A DNA stretch of 15,899 nucleotides from Paenibacillus sp. GTDB lineage: Bacteria; Bacillota; Bacilli; Paenibacillales; Paenibacillaceae. The translations under genes were made by a program, and so were the position numbers. The DNA is taken from positions 1 through 15,899 of the forward strand of contig JAQSXN010000021.1 in the NCBI GenBank assembly GCA_029256665.1, written 5' to 3'. Shown in pieces: positions 1 to 6,368 of the stretch. Below the pieces are notes generated by a model that ran no database searches, was not told the origin of the DNA, and saw only the letters and a list, made by a program, of their open reading frames with translations. Numbering within the stretch: the stretch's first letter is position 1; the number at the start of each line of letters is the position of its first letter.

Positions 1-558
1 GGAAACCGCCGAGGGCGCCGTCGTATCGCCGCCTCCGCCGGATCCAGACGGCGAGCCGTACAGGACGATCTCGCCGACGTTTGCGCTTTGCCCCGCTCTC
101 GTCACGCGGATGTACCTCGTCGTTACCGTGACGGGATGCGCGTTCCATTCGTTGTAATTGCCGAGCGAATCGGTGAATAGCGTCGTCCAGGAGCCCGGCG
201 TCCCCGTAGATATCGTCAAATTGCCGATATCGTTAATGTCCCTGATGTAAATATCCGTCAGATCGTATAATTGCCCCAGGTCGATATAGGCGCTTGCCGG
301 ATAAACCGAAGATCCCCAACCGGGAAACCAGTTCGAGGACGGAGCCCCGCCAGTGCCGTTCTTGGGATCGCCCGCGGCGGTCTGTTCGTCTACCAGATCC
401 CCCGCGTCGCCAAACCCCGATTCGTTCGTGACCATTCCTTCCGTCAGCGCGATCTTGGTCGATACGGCCTGCGCGCTAGGCGTATAAGCGAGCGCAAGGC
501 CGAGCGTTGCGGCCAGAGCGGCCAATGCGACCCTCCGTAACCTCTTCCACTTCATCAT
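1..558 (-). CDS. Secreted discoidin-like (F5/8 type C-like) domain protein, N-terminal part only
   Basis: Open frame of 186 codons from ATG at 558 running off the left edge without a stop. AGGAGG at 566-571 lies 7 nt upstream of the first of two adjacent ATGs. Residues 1-31 form a classical signal peptide: positive MMKWKRLRR, a hydrophobic Ala/Leu core, and a signal peptidase site after AQA. Residues about 32-170 look like a galactose-binding/discoidin fold: a stretch with YIDLGQLYDLTDIYIRD, a middle with WTTLF and ending RYIRVTRAGQSANVGEIVLYGS, typical of F5/8 type C modules. A Gly/Ser linker (SGSGGGGDTTAP) follows and usually leads into a further module such as Fn3; that part lies outside the window. 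Such proteins are commonly extracellular polysaccharide-binding enzymes or carbohydrate-binding proteins. The catalytic part, if any, cannot be seen. The gene lies downstream of the rhamnosidase on the same strand but is separated from it by a terminator, so it is probably a separate transcript. Confidence 0.8.
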   Translation of the reverse strand, partial: MMKWKRLRRVALAALAATLGLALAYTPSAQAVSTKIALTEGMVTNESGFGDAGDLVDEQTAAGDPKNGTGGAPSSNWFPGWGSSVYPASAYIDLGQLYDLTDIYIRDINDIGNLTISTGTPGSWTTLFTDSLGNYNEWNAHPVTVTTRYIRVTRAGQSANVGEIVLYGSPSGSGGGGDTTAPSAVS

Positions 559-649
559 TTCGTTCCCTCCTCGTATGGACTCCTGCATTCGGGCCGCCCT
601 TCCTGATCTGCCTGCACGCCCTCCTCCCCCTCTGGCTTTTCGCGGAACA

Positions 650-663
650 TGAAAGCGCTTGCC
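650..663 (-). promoter_or_regulatory. cre-like site (candidate CcpA binding site)
   Basis: Read on the minus strand the sequence is GGCAAGCGCTTTCA. It matches the catabolite-responsive element consensus TGWAANCGNTNWCA at all but two positions and keeps the central AAGCGCTTT symmetry. It lies about 90 nt upstream of the start of the secreted protein at 558. That position fits catabolite repression of a carbohydrate-related gene. I could not find a convincing -35/-10 pair near it, so the role is inferred from similarity and position only. Confidence 0.4.
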
Positions 664-776
664 CAACTTCAGTATGCTCGGGACGGGGCCTGGGCGGATA
701 GAAGATTTTCATGACTTTCCTATCCATTTCATGCCTTGTTGCTTGAGATGAAACGCCTGCGCGCGTCCTTTCCGTC

Positions 777-813
777 AAAAAAAAGCCCGATCAGACAACG
801 CGTCTGACCGAGC
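777..813 (-). terminator. Rho-independent terminator of the rhamnosidase gene
   Basis: On the minus strand, 12 nt after the TAA of the rhamnosidase, arms GCTCGGTCAGAC and GTCTGATCGGGC (802-813 and 785-796) pair over all 12 positions, two of them G-U. The loop is 5 nt and eight T residues follow (777-784). This is a textbook intrinsic terminator and separates the rhamnosidase from the secreted-protein gene. Confidence 0.92.
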
Positions 814-825
814 ATATAAAACTTC

Positions 826-3792
826 TTATTGGAACGACTTCAGCCGTCTGGTCGAAACCGCGCAGCCTTCCGGCACCCGGATATCAAGCTCGACGCCGTC
901 CGGCGCCACGATCTCGAGCGTCGCGATCGCGCCGGCGCTCGCCGTCCACGATACCTCGACTTTGCCGCCGTCCGGCAGCGGCACGGCTCCGCGGGCCCAC
1001 GTCAGGTCGCCGGCCTTAGGCTCGATGACGATCGCGCTCCAGCCCGGAGCGCCCGAACGTACGCCGAGCACGAACGCGCCCAGGAAGTAGCCGGGCGCCG
1101 CCGACCAGGCGTGACAGTGGCTTCTCGTCAAATCATTGACATTCGCCCGGTTCATCGTCGTGTGGCCGTACATCTCCCAACAAGTCGTCGCCCCATTGTC
1201 GATCATGAAGCCGTAGTTATGGCGGATGTCGTTCAGCATGCTCGTCACGTCTCCGCCCGCTCCCATCAGCGCCTCGTAATAGAAGAACGACATGAACGGG
1301 CTGCCGATCGGCACGAAGCCTTCCGGCGCCTCGGATAAATAGCCGATCAAACGGTCCTTGCGTTCCCCTTCCGCCACGCCGGATAGAACCGCCATGACCT
1401 GTGTCTGCATGCTGAAGATGTCGGAGCGCCGTCCGTCCTTGTGGATGCAATCCAAGTAGGCGCCGCGCTCCTCGCTCCATAGGTGGCGGTTAATCCCCTC
1501 GGCGAGCTTGGCGGCCGTTTCCTCGCACCAGCGAATATCCGCTTCGGCATCTACGCCTGCGTACGCGGCCAATGCCGCGGTCCGTCGCAGCACCTGCGCG
1601 AATACCATGTTCTGGTGCGTCACGACGCCGTCGCCCGGCTGATCGATCGGCGCCCAGTCGAGCAGGTTCCAGCCTTTGATCTCCAGCACGCCGTCGGCGT
1701 TCAGCTTCTCCGCGTAGTGGCGCAGCGTGAACAGGATCTTCGGAAGCATCTCCGCCGCGAACTCCCGGTCGCCGGCATGCTCCGCGTATTCGGCGCAAGC
1801 CGCTGCCCAGAAGAACGTCCAGTTCGGGATGACGCTTTTCCAGCCGCTCGGCACCTGGTCCACGTACAGCGGCGTCTGGAACGCCGATCCCGGCACCAGC
1901 CTCAGGCAGCGCTTCACGATATCCGTTCCGCCGAAGAGATAATAATGGACGAGCGCTTCGTTGCGGGCGTCTCCCACCCAGAAGGTCTGCTCGTAAGCCG
2001 GACAGTCCACGAACGTATCCTCCATGCACAGCCTGGTCGTATGTTTGGCCATCTCCCAGATGGCGTCGAGCTTGGCGTCCGAGCTCTTGAAGGAGCCGAT
2101 CTCCGGCGTCGGGTAATTGCTCTGCAGCACGCGAACGCCGTGGATGCGCACCGGCTTCGCCGCCCCCCTAACGGTGACGATCAAGTAGCGGAAGCCTCGC
2201 CGTACGGGCGACGTATAGCGCTGATAGCCCTCCCGGGTGATGTAGCGAAGCGTATTGTCGAGTCCGTACGTGTGCTGGACATAGTCCCCTTTGATATACT
2301 CCACGCCGTACCAGTCGATCGTGACGCCGGGCTCCGCATCCAGCTCGAACTGCAGATACCCGCTCCACTCCTTGCCGAAGTCCAGCGTAAACTCGGTATC
2401 CCCGTTCTCGCATATCGGCACGGAGCCGACGTCCGCAGATGTGAGGACGACTTGCTGCAGCGAAGAAGGAACAACCCACGGCTCCGACAGGCTCTTGGCG
2501 TACTGAGGCATAAACGCGTCTTCGTCATTGGCGTACAAATGCGGGATCGGCTCCGCCGGGAAGCCGTTCGCTCCAAGCTCCTCCAGCGAGATATGTTCGG
2601 CAATCGCCTTGGCAAAAATCGCGCTTTGCGCCTTCCATTCCTCGAATTGAGCCGTCTGATCCTCGAAATCCACGATCGTGAAGGCATAGTGCGGACCGAT
2701 AGCCGCAAATGGGGAAAGCGGCTCTCCCGATCGGTTTGGCGCCCCGATCTCCAGCGGCTGGGACCAGGAGATCTCCTTGTCGCAGTCCACGCCGATCCGA
2801 TTCATTCTGCCGTGGTCCGGTCCGTATGCCGTATACAGCAGCAAGTGCTCGCCCGCGGGCAGCGTCGTCTCGTAATAAGTCACCGGCGCTTCGTGCCAGG
2901 CTTCCGTCAAGACCCGATCCCCCACACGAATCATCCCGCTGACGTCATCCCCGATGCCGAAGCCGCTCGCGTCCAGCGCGATCCGGACCTCCGCTTCTTC
3001 GCGCAGCGTAAGCTTGGTTGCAAAGGCTCCCGCGTAGCAAAGCTGATCGGCGTTCTCCTCGCCCTTCGGCTTCATCCACGCATAGTTGTCGATAAAAGCC
3101 GTCAGCTTGTACGGCTTAACTCGGTTCAACGACAATACGCTGAGCGGAGAGACGGGATCCTCGGTCAAATAAGGGATGTCGCGCGGCTGCAGCCGAATCC
3201 ATGGTTCCATGCCGACCTCTCCAAGGACCGTCGACTTCGCCCAATCCCCGTCGTCATACGCCGCATCCTTCCAGTTATCGTCGTACACGGCGGCATCGAT
3301 TCTTTCCGCGAACCCTTGTTGGCAGGACATGCGGGAGATGCCGCGATGATGCCCTTCGTTCACAGTCGTCAACCAATTCGATCCCGTGGCGGCTAACGTC
3401 AGCGCTTTTCCGTCGCCCGTCGTTACGCCGAGCTCGGCCAGCAGTCCTCCCCTGCCGCGCAAGTAATAGAAGTTCGTTACGCCGAAGTGATTCGCCATGA
3501 CGGCTATCGTATTTTTGACGCCCCGGCGCAGCAAGTGACCTACCGAATAACCGTCGTAAAATATATCCGTCGGGTAATACCGCACCGGACCCCGTCCGAG
3601 CCGCTCCCCGTTAACGTATACCTCATAACGCGAATCCGCTGTGATCCATAATGTGGCTTCCGCGTCCGTCGGCAGGTCACCCGGGCACTCGAAGGAATGC
3701 CGGAACCATCTCCATTCGTTGCGAGGGCTTTCCTCCTCGCCTCCCCAAATCCATTTGGCTTGCCATGGAGCCTGTTTGGCCGTTCCAATCAT
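826..3792 (-). CDS. Intracellular alpha-L-rhamnosidase, glycoside hydrolase family 78 (RhaB-like)
   Basis: Predicted inverting glycosidase of 988 residues that removes terminal alpha-L-rhamnose from oligosaccharides or glycosides. No signal peptide is present, so it should act in the cytoplasm on imported substrate. N-terminal beta modules (WQAKWIW, then ADSRYEVYVNGERLGRGP) precede the (alpha/alpha)6 catalytic domain. The motif VDCPAYEQTFWVGDARNE gives Asp596, Glu601 and Asp608, and CWEMYG gives Glu873 (numbering from the chosen start). Their spacing matches Asp567/Glu572/Asp579/Glu841 that I recall for RhaB of strain GL1. A longer frame opens at ATG 3828, but GGAGGGAGG at 3801-3809 stands 8 nt before ATG 3792, and the recognisable protein begins there, so 3792 is preferred. 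A divergent AraC regulator next door probably controls it. It ends in a strong terminator at 777-813. Confidence 0.93.
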   Translation of the reverse strand: MIGTAKQAPWQAKWIWGGEEESPRNEWRWFRHSFECPGDLPTDAEATLWITADSRYEVYVNGERLGRGPVRYYPTDIFYDGYSVGHLLRRGVKNTIAVMANHFGVTNFYYLRGRGGLLAELGVTTGDGKALTLAATGSNWLTTVNEGHHRGISRMSCQQGFAERIDAAVYDDNWKDAAYDDGDWAKSTVLGEVGMEPWIRLQPRDIPYLTEDPVSPLSVLSLNRVKPYKLTAFIDNYAWMKPKGEENADQLCYAGAFATKLTLREEAEVRIALDASGFGIGDDVSGMIRVGDRVLTEAWHEAPVTYYETTLPAGEHLLLYTAYGPDHGRMNRIGVDCDKEISWSQPLEIGAPNRSGEPLSPFAAIGPHYAFTIVDFEDQTAQFEEWKAQSAIFAKAIAEHISLEELGANGFPAEPIPHLYANDEDAFMPQYAKSLSEPWVVPSSLQQVVLTSADVGSVPICENGDTEFTLDFGKEWSGYLQFELDAEPGVTIDWYGVEYIKGDYVQHTYGLDNTLRYITREGYQRYTSPVRRGFRYLIVTVRGAAKPVRIHGVRVLQSNYPTPEIGSFKSSDAKLDAIWEMAKHTTRLCMEDTFVDCPAYEQTFWVGDARNEALVHYYLFGGTDIVKRCLRLVPGSAFQTPLYVDQVPSGWKSVIPNWTFFWAAACAEYAEHAGDREFAAEMLPKILFTLRHYAEKLNADGVLEIKGWNLLDWAPIDQPGDGVVTHQNMVFAQVLRRTAALAAYAGVDAEADIRWCEETAAKLAEGINRHLWSEERGAYLDCIHKDGRRSDIFSMQTQVMAVLSGVAEGERKDRLIGYLSEAPEGFVPIGSPFMSFFYYEALMGAGGDVTSMLNDIRHNYGFMIDNGATTCWEMYGHTTMNRANVNDLTRSHCHAWSAAPGYFLGAFVLGVRSGAPGWSAIVIEPKAGDLTWARGAVPLPDGGKVEVSWTASAGAIATLEIVAPDGVELDIRVPEGCAVSTRRLKSFQ

Positions 3793-3840
3793 TGATACGT
3801 CCTCCCTCCGATAGTTGGCGAATGACATCGCTTACGATTC

Positions 3841-3869
3841 ATTGTAAAATGGGCATAAAGATTGTTTTA
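3841..3869 (-). promoter_or_regulatory. Candidate promoter of the rhamnosidase gene (good -10, weak -35)
   Basis: Minus-strand TACAAT at 3841-3846 is a good -10. Seventeen bases upstream the hexamer TAAAAC (3864-3869) is a poor -35, and the direct-repeat operator begins right there. A weak -35 abutted by regulator sites is the usual layout of an AraC-activated promoter. The leader to ATG 3792 would be roughly 40 nt. Confidence 0.45.
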
Positions 3870-3870
3870 T
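3842..3870 (+). promoter_or_regulatory. Possible promoter of the araC-type gene
   Basis: TTGTAA (3842-3847), a 17-nt spacer and TTTTAT (3865-3870) each match the sigma-A hexamers at four of six positions. It overlaps the divergent promoter and touches the first direct repeat. Weak evidence; autoregulation would be an inference. Confidence 0.25.
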
Positions 3871-3909
3871 ACCCGTTACCGACATCAATAACCCGATTAC
3901 GGACACCAA
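3869..3909. promoter_or_regulatory. Direct-repeat operator candidate for the adjacent AraC-type regulator
   Basis: Two imperfect direct repeats lie head to tail between the divergent genes: ATACCCGTTACCGACATCAA (3869-3888) and ATAACCCGATTACGGACACC with a further AA (3888-3909). CCCG recurs at a 20-nt distance, and TTAC, GACA and CAA at 21 nt, which is about two helical turns. AraC/XylS proteins carry two HTH motifs and typically bind direct repeats spaced this way. The array abuts the weak -35 of the rhamnosidase promoter. Binding is inferred. Confidence 0.6.
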
Positions 3910-3932
3910 CGCCGACTGGAGGTTAGCAACGA

Positions 3933-4964
3933 ATGACGGTGCAACGAACGCCGCTGGAACATTATGCCGAACACATCTTTTTCGATCGCCATCCCGATCT
4001 TTATATCGAGGAAGCGGTAGAAGGCTTGTGGCTTGCCGAGCATGATCATGACTTCGTCGAATTGGTCCTCGTGCTCGAAGGAAGAGGGACGCATTACCTG
4101 AACGGAGAGCCGGTTCAAGCCCGGCGCGGCGATTTATTTGCCATCCCCGTTGGCACCCGCCATATTTTCCGGCCGGACGCGCGCGCTTCCAAAGCATCCA
4201 AAGCATCCAAGATCGAACGGTTGAAGGTCGTGAACGGTCTCATCCGGAAGAATGCCTTATCCAGACTGTCCGCGTTCCTGGAGGATCGGGACGCCGCAGC
4301 GTTCCTCTCTTGGCTGGCTGGAGACGTATCAAGCTCCGACAACTTGCTCGGGAACGGCGATCCATTCGCCGTTCATGCGGCAGAAACGGACCTCTCCCGG
4401 CCAAAACTCGATGCCGCACATGCTTGGCTGCACGTGCGCGACCGATCGGATAAGCTCCGGAATCTGTTCGTACAGCTGCATGCCGATTACAACGGCAGCG
4501 CCGACTCGCTTTCATTATGGAGCGGCGCGCTTGGCCTGCTGGCGGCCATCTACCGGCACGCGGAGTTCCCCGGCGGAGTCGGCGGCGAATCGCCGACCGG
4601 TCCGGCAACCGCGGCGTCCGCGGGCCGCGCCGCGGAGGCGGCTCCCTTGCGCAAGGCGCTCGCCTTCATGCGGGCGCGATACGCGGAGCCGCTGACCGCC
4701 GCCGTCGTCGCGGATGCGGCGGGGATCGGCGAGCGGCAGCTCGCGCGCCTGTTCGCCTCGGCGACGGGGCGTTCGTTCCTCCGCCATCTGGAGGATATCC
4801 GCATCGAAGCATGCTGCGGCTTGCTCCGCGACAGCCGAGTGGCGATCATGGATCTGCCTCCCCTCGTCGGCTACGAGCAATGGAAATCGCTTAACCGCGT
4901 CTTCCGCAGCCGCATGGGCGTCAGCATGCGCGAATACCGCAAGCATGCGGCTCACGAAGCCTAA
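3933..4964 (+). CDS. AraC/XylS-family transcriptional regulator with N-terminal cupin domain
   Basis: The 343-residue protein has the AraC two-domain plan. Residues about 15-80 form a cupin-type sensor domain, with HDHDFVELVLVLEG at 37-50 and GDLFAIPVGTRHIF at 66-79. The C-terminal DNA-binding domain (about 236-343) has a first HTH near 255-276 and a second near 304-326, ending GVSMREYRKHA. The central region is less conserved and includes the low-complexity ASKASKASK at 85-93. GGAGG at 3918-3922 stands 10 nt before ATG 3933. It is divergent from the rhamnosidase gene over 140 bp carrying direct repeats. It therefore probably activates that gene in response to rhamnose or a rhamnosylated oligosaccharide; the ligand is a guess from context. 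No terminator is seen after it; clpP regulation begins 9 nt downstream. Confidence 0.92.
   Translation: MTVQRTPLEHYAEHIFFDRHPDLYIEEAVEGLWLAEHDHDFVELVLVLEGRGTHYLNGEPVQARRGDLFAIPVGTRHIFRPDARASKASKASKIERLKVVNGLIRKNALSRLSAFLEDRDAAAFLSWLAGDVSSSDNLLGNGDPFAVHAAETDLSRPKLDAAHAWLHVRDRSDKLRNLFVQLHADYNGSADSLSLWSGALGLLAAIYRHAEFPGGVGGESPTGPATAASAGRAAEAAPLRKALAFMRARYAEPLTAAVVADAAGIGERQLARLFASATGRSFLRHLEDIRIEACCGLLRDSRVAIMDLPPLVGYEQWKSLNRVFRSRMGVSMREYRKHAAHEA
4188..4211 (+). repeat. 9-bp tandem repeat inside the AraC-type gene
   Basis: The unit TCCAAAGCA occurs twice perfectly, followed by a partial third copy (TCCAAG). It encodes SKA units, giving ASKASKASK (residues 85-93) in the linker after the cupin domain. 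Copy changes would stay in frame. Confidence 0.8.
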
Positions 4965-4973
4965 AAAGACTCT

Positions 4974-4990
4974 TTTGACCTTCTTTGACT
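4974..4990. promoter_or_regulatory. CtsR operator of clpP
   Basis: On the minus strand the site reads AGTCAAA-GAA-GGTCAAA, an exact fit to the CtsR heptad direct repeat (A/G)GTCAAA-NAN-(A/G)GTCAAA. It covers the -35 hexamer of clpP, so bound CtsR should exclude RNA polymerase. CtsR is the class III heat-shock repressor of low-GC Gram-positive bacteria; its gene is not in this window. Confidence 0.93.
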
Positions 4991-5013
4991 TTTTGTTTGG
5001 AATTCTGTATGAT
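4985..5013 (+). promoter_or_regulatory. Sigma-A promoter of clpP
   Basis: TTGACT (4985-4990), a 17-nt spacer and TATGAT (5008-5013) form a near-consensus vegetative promoter. Its -35 lies within the second half of the CtsR operator. Transcription should start near 5020, giving a leader of about 90 nt. Confidence 0.92.
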
Positions 5014-5073
5014 AGGGATACGAAATTTCGATATGCCGTTTCACCGATCGATGAGTGCATGCTTACGAAGATG

Positions 5074-5090
5074 CGTTTGCTTCGCAAACG
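5074..5090 (+). other. Small hairpin in the clpP leader next to the Shine-Dalgarno sequence
   Basis: CGTTTGC (5074-5080), loop TTC and GCAAACG (5084-5090) form a perfect 7-bp stem. It ends 3 nt before the ribosome binding site AAGGAGG (5094-5100). There is no T tract, so it is not a terminator. An effect on mRNA stability or ribosome access is possible but not shown. Confidence 0.6.
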
Positions 5091-5111
5091 ACTAAGGAGG
5101 ATTGGTTAAGA

Positions 5112-5693
5112 ATGAATTTTGTGCCTATGGTAATTGAGCAAAGCAACAGAGGGGAACGCTCGTACGATATCTACTCCCGCCTGCTGAAGGATCGCATTAT
5201 CTTCCTTGGCTCCGGCGTGAATGACGTAGTCGCCAACTCCATCATCGCGCAAATGCTGTTCCTTGCCGCCGAAGATCCGGAGAAGGACATTTCCCTTTAC
5301 ATCAACAGCCCTGGCGGTTCCATTACGGCCGGCATGGCCATCTACGATACAATGCAATACATCAAGCCGGACGTTTCCACGATCTGCGTAGGCATGGCCG
5401 CTTCCATGGGAGCCTTCTTGTTGACCGCGGGCGCGAAGGGCAAACGATACGCGCTGCCGAACAGCGAAGTCATGATCCATCAGCCGCTTGGCGGAGCCGA
5501 AGGCCAAGCCAGCGACATCGAGATTCGCGCGCGCCGCATCCTCAAGATGCGCGACAAGCTCAACAATATACTGGCGGAGCGTTCCGGCCAGCCGCTTAGC
5601 CGCATCGAGCAGGACACCGACCGCGATTACTTCATGAGCGCGGCCGAAGCGCAAGTTTACGGACTCGTCGATAAAGTCATCGAAAGAGTATAA
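5112..5693 (+). CDS. clpP: ATP-dependent Clp protease proteolytic subunit ClpP
   Basis: A 193-residue serine peptidase that forms the tetradecameric barrel used with ClpC or ClpX ATPases for cytoplasmic protein turnover. The catalytic triad is visible at standard positions: Ser98 in GMAASMG, His123 in MIHQP and Asp172 in DTDRDYF. The glycine-rich SPGGSITAG motif is also present. The frame extends upstream to 5055, but the true start is ATG 5112: AAGGAGG lies at 5094-5100, and the protein then begins [10 protein letters not shown], the usual ClpP N-terminus. It is monocistronic, with its own promoter, CtsR operator and a strong terminator at 5712-5745. Its place near whiA and the HPr/Crh gene is also seen in Bacillus relatives. 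Confidence 0.98.
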   Translation: MNFVPMVIEQSNRGERSYDIYSRLLKDRIIFLGSGVNDVVANSIIAQMLFLAAEDPEKDISLYINSPGGSITAGMAIYDTMQYIKPDVSTICVGMAASMGAFLLTAGAKGKRYALPNSEVMIHQPLGGAEGQASDIEIRARRILKMRDKLNNILAERSGQPLSRIEQDTDRDYFMSAAEAQVYGLVDKVIERV

Positions 5694-5711
5694 TCCGCCG
5701 CAAGGCAACCG

Positions 5712-5745
5712 GAGAAGCAGACGAAATCGTCTGCTTCTCTTTTTT
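5712..5745 (+). terminator. Rho-independent terminator of clpP
   Basis: GAGAAGCAGACGA (5712-5724) and TCGTCTGCTTCTC (5727-5739) are perfect 13-nt complements around a very small loop. Six T residues follow (5740-5745). It starts 18 nt after the clpP stop codon. Confidence 0.95.
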
Positions 5746-5820
5746 CATTCGCCCGTTTCAGTGACGAAAATCATTCCCCGCCACACGCCACCATCCGCAC
5801 ACCGGCAACCAACGCAAATA

Positions 5821-5896
5821 AGAGCCCCCCGCGCGGCCCGCTGCGCCGCATCAAAGGACTCTCTTGCTCTGCTGATGAAGGGACGGCATTCCGTCC
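5821..5896 (-). terminator. Stem-loops downstream of the HPr/Crh gene, possible terminator
   Basis: Two structures follow the HPr-family stop on the minus strand. First is GGACGG-AATG-CCGTCC (5881-5896), with no T tract. Then an outer stem AGAGTCC/GGGCTCT (5856-5862 with 5821-5827) encloses GCGGC/GCCGC and is followed by TATTTGCG. Either could end or protect the transcript, but the weak U tract makes an intrinsic terminator uncertain. Confidence 0.4.
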
Positions 5897-5905
5897 TCGC
5901 GTACC

Positions 5906-6175
5906 TTATTGGTTCTCGAGCTCTTCTTTGCTGACGAGCGCGACTAAAGCGTTTACAGCCTGCTCCGCGTCCGATCCTTCCGCACTTATCGAAATTTCAG
6001 TGCCGGAGCTGATCGCAAGGCTCATAATGCCCATAATGGACTTCGCGTTAACTTTCTTATCGTCCTTCTCTACAAAAACTTCGGAGGAGAATTTGTTCGC
6101 TTCTTGAACGAATAGCGCTGCAGGCCTAGCATGAAGCCCCGTCTTCAAACGAACGACAACCGGAAGCCTTGTCAT
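5906..6175 (-). CDS. HPr-family phosphocarrier protein in the Crh (yvcM) position
   Basis: An 89-residue HPr-fold protein. GLHARPA at 13-19 carries His15, the residue phosphorylated by PEP and enzyme I in PTS HPr. KSIMG carries Ser46, the site phosphorylated by HPr kinase to give the CcpA corepressor. The gene follows whiA, the place of crh in Bacillus subtilis; that Crh has Gln at position 15 and is regulatory only. This protein could therefore act as a true PTS phosphocarrier, a CcpA coeffector, or both. No ptsI is adjacent, unlike a typical ptsH. AGGGGG at 6185-6190 is a modest ribosome binding site 9 nt before ATG 6175. A 193-nt spacer with a promoter candidate and a long hairpin separates it from whiA, so it may have its own transcript. 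The symbol is left blank because ptsH and crh cannot be told apart from this window. Confidence 0.93.
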   Translation of the reverse strand: MTRLPVVVRLKTGLHARPAALFVQEANKFSSEVFVEKDDKKVNAKSIMGIMSLAISSGTEISISAEGSDAEQAVNALVALVSKEELENQ

Positions 6176-6258
6176 GGAAACATACCCCCTATATTATACT
6201 GAATCATCTAGCGGAAACGCCTGTCGGAGCCTCTCATGGAGGATTCCGCCGTTTCACG

Positions 6259-6311
6259 TTGAATTCTAAGGTCTATACAAGAGCAAAGCTTATATCGAGC
6301 TTAGAATTGAA
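6259..6311 (-). other. 53-nt imperfect hairpin in the leader of the HPr-family gene
   Basis: Arms TTCAATTCTAAG and CTTAGAATTCAA (minus strand; 6300-6311 and 6259-6270) pair at 11 of 12 positions. The stem continues inward through CTCGATATAAG and CTTGTATAGAC (6289-6299 and 6271-6281) with two mismatches and one G-U, closing on a 7-nt loop. In all about 23 positions have three mismatches. No T tract follows on either strand, so it is not an intrinsic terminator. It is AT-rich compared with the flanking genes. Confidence 0.7.
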
Positions 6312-6342
6312 CTTACATCGTCGTAAAAGCCAATTACAACTT

Positions 6343-6351
6343 ATTATATCA
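6343..6351 (-). promoter_or_regulatory. Candidate extended -10 promoter for the HPr-family gene
   Basis: Minus-strand TGATATAAT contains a consensus -10 (TATAAT, 6343-6348) with the TGn extension. No -35 worth the name lies at the right distance. It starts about 20 nt after the whiA stop. Its transcript would have a leader of roughly 160 nt including the hairpin at 6259-6311. A second TATAAT at 6193-6198 is only 17 nt from the ATG and also lacks a -35. Confidence 0.4.
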
Positions 6352-6368
6352 TTTTACAAGCTGTTGCA

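Noticed and set aside
1483..3396. 637-codon open frame on the plus strand
   Set aside because: It lies wholly antisense to the rhamnosidase, is rich in Arg, has no recognisable domain, and is explained by the high-GC codon use of the real gene.
5055..5111. Upstream extension of clpP giving a longer N-terminus
   Set aside because: The ribosome binding site AAGGAGG lies inside it at 5094-5100, and ClpP proteins begin at the ATG at 5112.
5746..5905. Search for a tRNA or small gene between clpP and the HPr gene, as trnQ lies near clpP in Bacillus
   Set aside because: No cloverleaf or T-loop motif and no supported coding frame; only stem-loops are visible.
6259..6311. Hairpin read as a MITE-like insertion
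   Set aside because: No target-site duplication could be seen at its ends, so it is kept as a structural element only.
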